Below, piece after piece: positions 52,195 to 57,885 of a stretch of 57,885 nucleotides of DNA (position 1 is its first letter; every line of letters begins with the position of its first letter). Origin of the DNA: Perkinsus chesapeaki. Taxonomy: Eukaryota > Perkinsozoa > Perkinsida > Perkinsidae. Made by a program: the position numbers and the translations under genes. Under the pieces are notes generated by a model. That model saw nothing but the letters and a program-made list of their open reading frames with translations, had not been told where the DNA came from and made no database searches. The DNA is taken from NCBI GenBank assembly GCA_013115145.1, contig JAAPAO010000173.1, forward strand, positions 1 through 57,885. The letters are read 5' to 3'.

Positions 52195-54483
52195 CATAAA
52201 AGGCTAGTGACGCCAGTCTTGTGCAACCGTAGTCCTACCAACTACGAGTTACCAGTGGTAACTCACCACATACAACCTGAAATCTTGAAAATGTAAAATC
52301 CTAAAAAATCATTATGAGGTATGTCAATGTGATAATAACATAGTCATACTAGTCGACATTTTGGGTCGTCGCCGACTCATCGGCATTGATGCCCTGTGTA
52401 GTTTCTGACCACTCATAATGATCGTACCGTGATCATGACAGCATCAGTTTGCGAATGTTCCATATGTTGTGTTATTGAATAGTTGGAGCATTGACACAAT
52501 TTTCTGCTCGCTTCATCACCGAAACTCATATTGTTAAGTCCGAACGGTGAAGAGTTTGGCCCAAATCTCTAAAGCGTTTCTCCCCCAACTGCATGAGTAA
52601 GCGGAATGAGTGAGCGGTCGAACACACGCCCTGTGATCGTTTTGTACATCACTTGAAACAAGACAGATTAACCTGAGCTGGACCCCTCCCAGCTTGGAAA
52701 GGGACAATCATTCCCGGCGGCTTCCCGAGGGCTCCGTGGATTGCGTCAGATTTGGGGCTTAAATGGTTAATTGATTTACATGCGCTAGTACTACTAGTAC
52801 CACCAAGATTCAGGCATTAGAATTTCGAATAAAATTCAATACTCGATCTTCAGCGAAGACTCATAAGAGCTATACACCCGTTAGTAATGAGCCGTTGTGC
52901 AAGACCGTAGCGTAAAGGGCAAATTGCATAACACAACGCGTAAGTTACACGGTCTAATGATTTTCACACACCAAACGCTCCAGCGCGTTCCAATATTGCG
53001 ATCATGCATCACAACTATTTGTAGGACCTATACGGTGCAGTTTTACTAAAACTGTTTCAGCACTCATGATTTCTCCTGGCTGAGACCGACGCAACCACTC
53101 AACGCTATGAATAACCTTATGTATCGCAACCACTCAACGCTATGAATAACCTTATGTATCGCAACCACTCAACGCTATGAATAACCTTATGTATCGCAAC
53201 CACTCAACGCTATGAATAACCTTATGTATTGCAACCACTCAACGCTATGAATAACCTTATGTATTGCAACCACTCAACGCTATGAATAACTCTATGTATC
53301 GCAACCACTCAACGCTCGGGCCGCGACGAGTCTGGCTTCAGCCCACTATTGTCTGCGAGCCTACTTGCGTCACGATAATGCGGTTGGTGGTACTCTCGGT
53401 AGCATATGGCATATTCCGAATCTACATTACGTATTCGGCAGATTATGGTTCTCCGTAATCTTGTACGGTGCTTATTGATAGTTTCGCCTTTGGTGTAAAG
53501 CGGAGTTTTATACCGCTCCTGAAGGCTACATTATTCACCGCAATTCCAGTTCCATCCGGCAATGGAGCCCAGACTAGCATGCCAAGAGGTCATAATGAAA
53601 GTTCCGTTAACGTAAGATGTTTCCAAAAGGAGTGTATTGCTGCTCATCACCGACGTAAGCGTTTAAGCTTTGTTGTAGGAACGTATAGGAATTGTCCATT
53701 ATATTAGCGAATTTCTATTTGCGATGCTCGAAGGCACATGTATGTGTCGGTAGAGTAGTACTGGTACGGGCTGCCGGACGATCAACTTTACTGTGTTAAC
53801 TCAATACACGCTTCAGTCAACAACTAAAGGCAAGTGTGAATCACATGACTCTCCCAAAGGGGATATCAGGCCAAACAAATCTTGGACTATTGACGTATCT
53901 TGAAGTCGACTTAGATTGTATATGGTATTTTTCAACCTACTTCCCAGCAGCGACATTCCCTTGAATGTTCGGATTCAAGCAGACCCGCGGCGTTTGACTA
54001 ACAACCACCTAGGAGCAAGAGAGACGTCAAGTGTCACTATGGCACTCTTTAGCTTAACTACGATAAAATAATATTTAGTTATAGAACTCGCTGAGAGTAA
54101 TAATAACATGAACGTGGCACGAAACAAAAAGTGTCTTCCTAAAAGACCAGAGAGCCTATATACTTGATAGTATAGATCAGTGACTGATCATCTGTCTTAG
54201 AAACCTATACGATATAGAGCAGTGCTTTGACATTGTTATCGGACATCACCGGATCATTCCGGCGATACCAAAATGAGGCAAATTAAATTTAAAATCTCTC
54301 TGGACTTGAATGTTCTTATTGATTGATTCTTTTTGAAGGCGTTATTGACAATAGTAAAGTGACGTTGGAACGATAAGACCGATGGTTGCAAACGCCTACC
54401 TTGGTCGGAAATACGGCAAAGTGTGGGGAGTGGTGACCTGAAGCGGGCAAAGCAATAGACTATATAGGGCGAAAGCTGCTCAC
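52195..54483. other. Spacer, tandem array only
   Basis: No supported gene. The 3' exons of the minus-strand kinase may extend into its right end. Confidence 0.4.
53091..53316. repeat. 35-bp tandem repeat, six full copies
   Basis: Units of GCAACCACTCAACGCTATGA plus ATAACCTTATGTATC with only a few substitutions, then a partial seventh copy. Homogeneity suggests recent expansion. Confidence 0.96.
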
Positions 54484-57404
54484 CAGCGACGGTCCTAGCC
54501 GTCATTGGAGGAGATAGATTAACACGTGCAGTGGCCATCACTGGCGATGCAATGGGCTTAACCTGAAAGAGTATACCTGTTCCCAATGCTTTGTTTTAGA
54601 GACACAGGGGTCTGTTACGTCCTGTACAATATTGGTGGCCCACAAATTGTAAACTGTTCAACATACGAGTTGCAATGTAAAATATACGTATCAGATTGAT
54701 AAGCATATACAGTGTGGGAATTACTGTCACTTCAATCGCCTGATGCCTGTAGACAGTTAAGTCTTTAAAGGGAGGATTTCGGCCAGGGAAAATCTTTTTA
54801 GTTTCTGCTGGTAACCACAAGCTTGCATTACGACACCGCTTCACGAGGATGCACCCACGATTAATAAAGTTCGAGTTACCTTACCCTCGCTTCCCATCGT
54901 GGACTCAACAGTGCCCTCGCGATGGCACCGACACGCTGCTGCAAGCAAGATACCAATTCAAAATCTCATCACAAAAGTCTCACTTTGTTCGCGGGAGTCT
55001 GTACTATTCCTGGCGGAATCTGAGGGATTCCAAACGCCGAACTGAGGGCGTATAAATGAGGTGGACCTTCACGGAACCGTTTTGAGCACAACAGATGGTA
55101 CCTGAATGAGCACTGGTGCGCAATTAAACGCTACGGAATCGGCCCCTGAGATTTGTCCCACCTCACACAATTATTGTCCCCGATTCAGAAATTTAGAAGT
55201 TGACCTATCACCGCACGGTTGTATTTTCATCGATTTCGGTTGAACTAAAACGTTCCAAGAAGTTTCCGGCGAAGACCCGAACTGAGTTTCTGGTTGCCAC
55301 TGACGGCGTTCGACTTCGAACCAGAGGGAAATTCGATCGTCTCCGTTGGCACTTACGCTGTCGTGGCATGGTTTTTCCGTCCATTAATCAAATTTTGGAT
55401 GACATCGTTCGGAGGGAACCCAAGAGTCCCCAATTCAGCCAAGACTTCTTCATCAAATTGGCCCTGAAACACCATTACCGTGCGCCGCAAAATTGCCATT
55501 TCCCTACCGTATAATAATCACTATGCTGACGAGCATATTCACAGAGACGGCAACCACGCACACCGCAGTGGTCGGCTGGGGTGCCCGGTGGGAGCAGCAG
55601 CTTTGACGATGCCGGATCGACGATGGGTGATGCAAATTGACTATTCGGGTTTTGGCATGCACGCGTGCACATAGCGTCTTACCCGCGCAAAAATGGATCC
55701 GTTTTCAAGAGTGTCTCGAAACTCGGTCGTTCGTTTGGATTGCTTGTGAGCATTCGAAATATCAATTGCCGAACTTCTGGAGACGTTCGGTTTCGACTGG
55801 GCACCTGCTCGGGCGGAAAATTTTTTTCGCGAAAATTCCGGGAAAATTTTCGCACCTCGAAGCTTCCATTTAAAATCTTCTTGTAGAGTCTTCCTGTATT
55901 TTGGTCTTCAAATGGTAGGTGTCCGCAAATCATTGCATACAGAATTATCCTAAATAAAAAAATCCCGAAATTCTCTCGCAATTTTTTTACCCGACGCTCC
56001 ACACGTCGCATTTTATAGGGTTGTATGGTAAACCCGCGACCATCTCCGGCGGAGCGTAGCACGGCGATCCGCAAGCCGTTCGGAGCGGCTGGCCGGGCAA
56101 GAAGAAGTTGGACAGGCCGAAGTCGGCGATTCGGATATTGTTGTCTTTGTCGAGCAGGAGATTCTCCGGCTTGAGGTCACTGAAAGATACCACGGTTTCG
56201 TTAGCGTGCGTATGCGTGCAAAAGGAGATACAGTGAACATATCGGTTCGCGAATATCTAATTTAAAATAAGTGTTCGGTTCGTTTGAATGTACGATTCTA
56301 CTATTCTCGATAATAAGTGACTTGGATGTCGGAGATCGAGCTTCCATTGTGGAAGACATGTTCGTAGCGCTAAGAAGACGTTCGGAACGTCTTGGACGTC
56401 CTCCTCGCTAGGAGGAACGTCACGTTTCTCCTAGCAACACTTGAAGCTCATCTCACATCCGTGGTTAAAACTCATTTACTCATACTTCGCACTTCGTGGT
56501 AAAAATATCCTCCTGGTGATTCGCTCGAGCCTCATTCTCGCGGTCCATTCCCGAACCGGTTGTTCCGCGTATGAGATGTCCCACTACTATTTCCAATCGA
56601 ATTGCTTACCGATGCACCACATTGTTCCGATGAATGTGACGAACGCCACATACAATTTGCCTAAGAAATTTGCACGCTTCGGACTCGCAGATCTGAAAGA
56701 AAGATACGGTATGAAAAAGTTTTTCAGGCAAACCGTTGGTAGCAAAAATTCTTTTAAGTATATCTTTCAAACGTTTCTTAATCAGGACTAGTATTTCAAG
56801 CGTACATTATAATATCACACACATTTACCCTACCGCGTATTCCTTTCTTTACGTGCAAGTCTGCTTTGACACCACATTGTGAATTTTAAAATGTTTTAGG
56901 CAGGAATCGAACTTACGACTCTTGGTGTGTTAAATATACGCTCTACCGCTTGACCATTTATACTCCACAATAAACCTACCCTTCCTTTATCCACAATGTA
57001 ATCGAACAACTCCCCTCCACTTGCGTACTCCATAACCATAAATATCTCCCGTGGAGTTTCCATTATCTCAAATAGTTGTACAACATGCGGCGACCTCCGC
57101 AGAGATCGTAGGATCCTAACCATCAGCACGTGATGACCGCTGCGCCACGAAATTGCCCACCTCAGTTCCCGGGTCACTCGTTCTATATCTCCTGGTGTGA
57201 GTATCTTGTCTTTTTCGAGTATTTTAATCGCAACTTTTTCTCCTGTTAAAATGTGCGTTCCTGTGTGATGTTCATACCGACTTTTTCTCTCTTCGCGTTT
57301 CTTTTCTCACCGAGTTTAACCTTCCCGAACGTTCCCTCTCCGATGGTTTTTCCGAGCACGTATTGAGCCAAAGGTCTTCGCGGCGTCGAAATTGATTCGA
57401 AACA
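54484..57404 (-). CDS. SNF1/AMPK-like Ser/Thr protein kinase, partial
   Basis: Exons 57311-57404, 57161-57260, 56980-57115, 56610-56692, 55991-56179, 55856-55949, 55683-55804, 55508-55640, 55357-55463, 54984-55101, 54885-54938 and probably 54484-54562, all in phase. Kinase motifs: GEGTFGKV, VAIK (Lys), RELR helix C, VVHRDLKPENLLLD, IADFGLSNFF, ACGSPCYAPPE, DVWSVGIILYAM, RMLTSNPNERPS. After the kinase come a Cys-bearing linker and a UBA-like segment, ELGTLGFPPNDVIQ...NHATTAYHLL, the SNF1-family arrangement. Role: energy-stress or polarity signalling, by homology. The 5' part has one more likely exon near 57463-57530 (GRVVGDRWKDWM); the true start and end lie outside what I could decode. Introns carry modules C, D, F, G and a tRNA-like sequence. 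Confidence 0.88.
55464..55507 (-). repeat. Module G intron (44 nt)
   Basis: GTAGGGAAATGGCAATTTTG, CGGCGCACGG, ending GTGTTTCAG; removal opens the UBA-like exon. Confidence 0.8.
55641..55682 (-). repeat. Module D intron (42 nt)
   Basis: GTAAGACGCTATGTGCACGC, GTGCATGCC, ending CCGAATAG. Confidence 0.8.
55805..55855 (-). repeat. Module F intron, 51 nt and stop-free
   Basis: GTGCGAAAATTTTCCCGGAA, then TTTTCGCGAAAAAAATTTTC, ending CCCGAGCAG. It is 17 codons long without a stop, but kinase homology (NGSFE joined to VPS...SPEVRQLI) requires removal. GTGC is repeated at both ends. Confidence 0.88.
56896..56965 (-). other. Pseudo-tRNA inside a kinase intron
   Basis: The minus strand reads an A box TGGTCAAGCGGTAGAGCG and a B box GTTCGATTCCTG about 30 nt apart. 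The T stem has mismatches and the acceptor stem does not pair, so it is a tRNA-derived relic, not a functional tRNA. Confidence 0.6.
57116..57160 (-). repeat. Module G intron, 45 nt and stop-free
   Basis: GTGGGCAATTTCGTGGCGCA, ending GCTGATGGTTAG. It is 15 codons in frame, inside kinase helix C; removal restores RELRILRSLRRSPHVVQL. Confidence 0.9.
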
Positions 57405-57795
57405 CTTCATTAAAAGGAAGATATCTCAGCTTGAAGCATGCAAGATGCATAATAACTCACCATCCAATCCTTCCACCGATCGCCTACTACACGTCCTAGA
57501 AATTCGAATGTTGCGCTAAATCTATTAGAATGGCGTGCGCTAAGCTAACAGCGCACTTTGAATCATTTGCATTCCCATCCATTTTAAATGCTCCCACACT
57601 GTTTTCGGTCACTATGGATGGCTTTGGTCCTTCTATGGTCTTTTTTACTAACAAGTTTACAAATCTTTAAGGCGGCGTTGTGCCGTTCTAAACGGGAGAA
57701 CGTTAGTGCTAGGTGGGTGACGGTGAAAGGTTGATGTTTTATTGCGTGTTGGAGTACGAGTATTGCATTTGACGATTCATTAGCAACAAATTTGA

Positions 57796-57885
57796 TATTA
57801 TATCTCCTACTACTACTCCGCACTAGTAACATATTTTATATTATATCTCCTCCTACTCCGCACTAGTAACATATTTTATATTATA
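57796..57885. repeat. Tandem repeat at the right edge
   Basis: Two copies of a ~40-bp unit containing ATTATATCTCCT and CTCCGCACTAGTAACATATT; the array continues beyond the window. Confidence 0.85.

Noticed and set aside
53091-53316. Possible CRISPR array
   Set aside because: Units are contiguous without unique spacers, and the organism is eukaryotic.
55679-56074. Kinase pseudogene (missing catalytic-loop exon)
   Set aside because: At first the HRD exon seemed absent, but it is present at 56610-56692 and all phases agree, so the kinase looks intact.
56441-56791. 116-codon plus-strand frame within the kinase gene
   Set aside because: Its opposite strand encodes the kinase exon ending in VVHR (56610-56692), so it is a shadow.
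56896-56965. Functional tRNA gene
   Set aside because: T stem mismatched and acceptor stem does not pair; kept only as a tRNA-derived relic.

Overview
This is eukaryotic DNA. Genes are cut into many very short exons by GT-AG and some GC-AG introns of about 28-60 nt, and neighbouring genes are packed 70-140 bp apart. Gene content (a two-module histidine kinase, a SNF1/AMPK-like kinase, an alveolate/algal-type HAD phosphatase, lineage-specific secreted families) and the likely use of trans-splicing suggest an alveolate protist, most plausibly Perkinsus-like. This is inference; I could not run a search. Coordinates of spliced genes were worked out by hand from splice sites, reading phase and conserved motifs.

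Layout. 1-3.7 kb: decayed mobile elements (hAT transposase remnant, CCHC zinc-knuckle protein). 4.95-7.7 kb (minus): a mitochondrial carrier of SLC25A39/40 (MTM1) type, intact at its C-terminal part. 8.3-23 kb: gene-sparse region with intronless or nearly intronless secreted proteins (8349, 12931, 16379, 18309, 22340), at least three of them diverged paralogues, separated by long spacers holding four copies of a dispersed ~120-bp repeat. 23.8-57.4 kb: intron-dense region. On the minus strand it carries a secreted DUF3431 protein (23824-25587), a 118-residue protein with six introns (26545-27211), an unresolved stretch (27.9-33.1 kb), a HAD phosphatase (33149-35947), a THUMP-domain tRNA methyltransferase (36019-37296), a tandem hybrid-like histidine kinase with a coiled-coil tail (37434-47262) and a SNF1-like kinase running off the right side (about 54.5-57.4 kb). 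Two plus-strand genes for secreted proteins interrupt this: a paralogue of the small family (47535-48609) and a pepsin-type aspartic protease (51037-52194).

Main discovery. Almost every decodable intron in the intron-dense region is built around one of about eight short palindromic or stem-loop modules that recur across unrelated genes: A, ATCGATCACGTGATCGAT; B, GAAAAGCGCGCCCAGTTGAT; C, GTATCTTAGGTTGAAGCGTG followed by CAAGATAC; D, TTGCACGCATGCGCAA; E, ATCTTT-gcactat-AAAGAT; F, CGGAAAATTTTCCG; G, AATTTCGTGGCGCGTGA; H, a tRNA B-box-like GGTTCGATCC. Modules B, C and H occur in both orientations and still give working-looking introns. Module A also sits just upstream of two start codons, where its flanking AG could serve as a trans-splice acceptor. 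Several such introns are multiples of three without stops and would be translated by a naive gene caller. The set behaves like a multi-family introner (intron-generating element) system. Two 95-98-base N runs lie inside tandem arrays.
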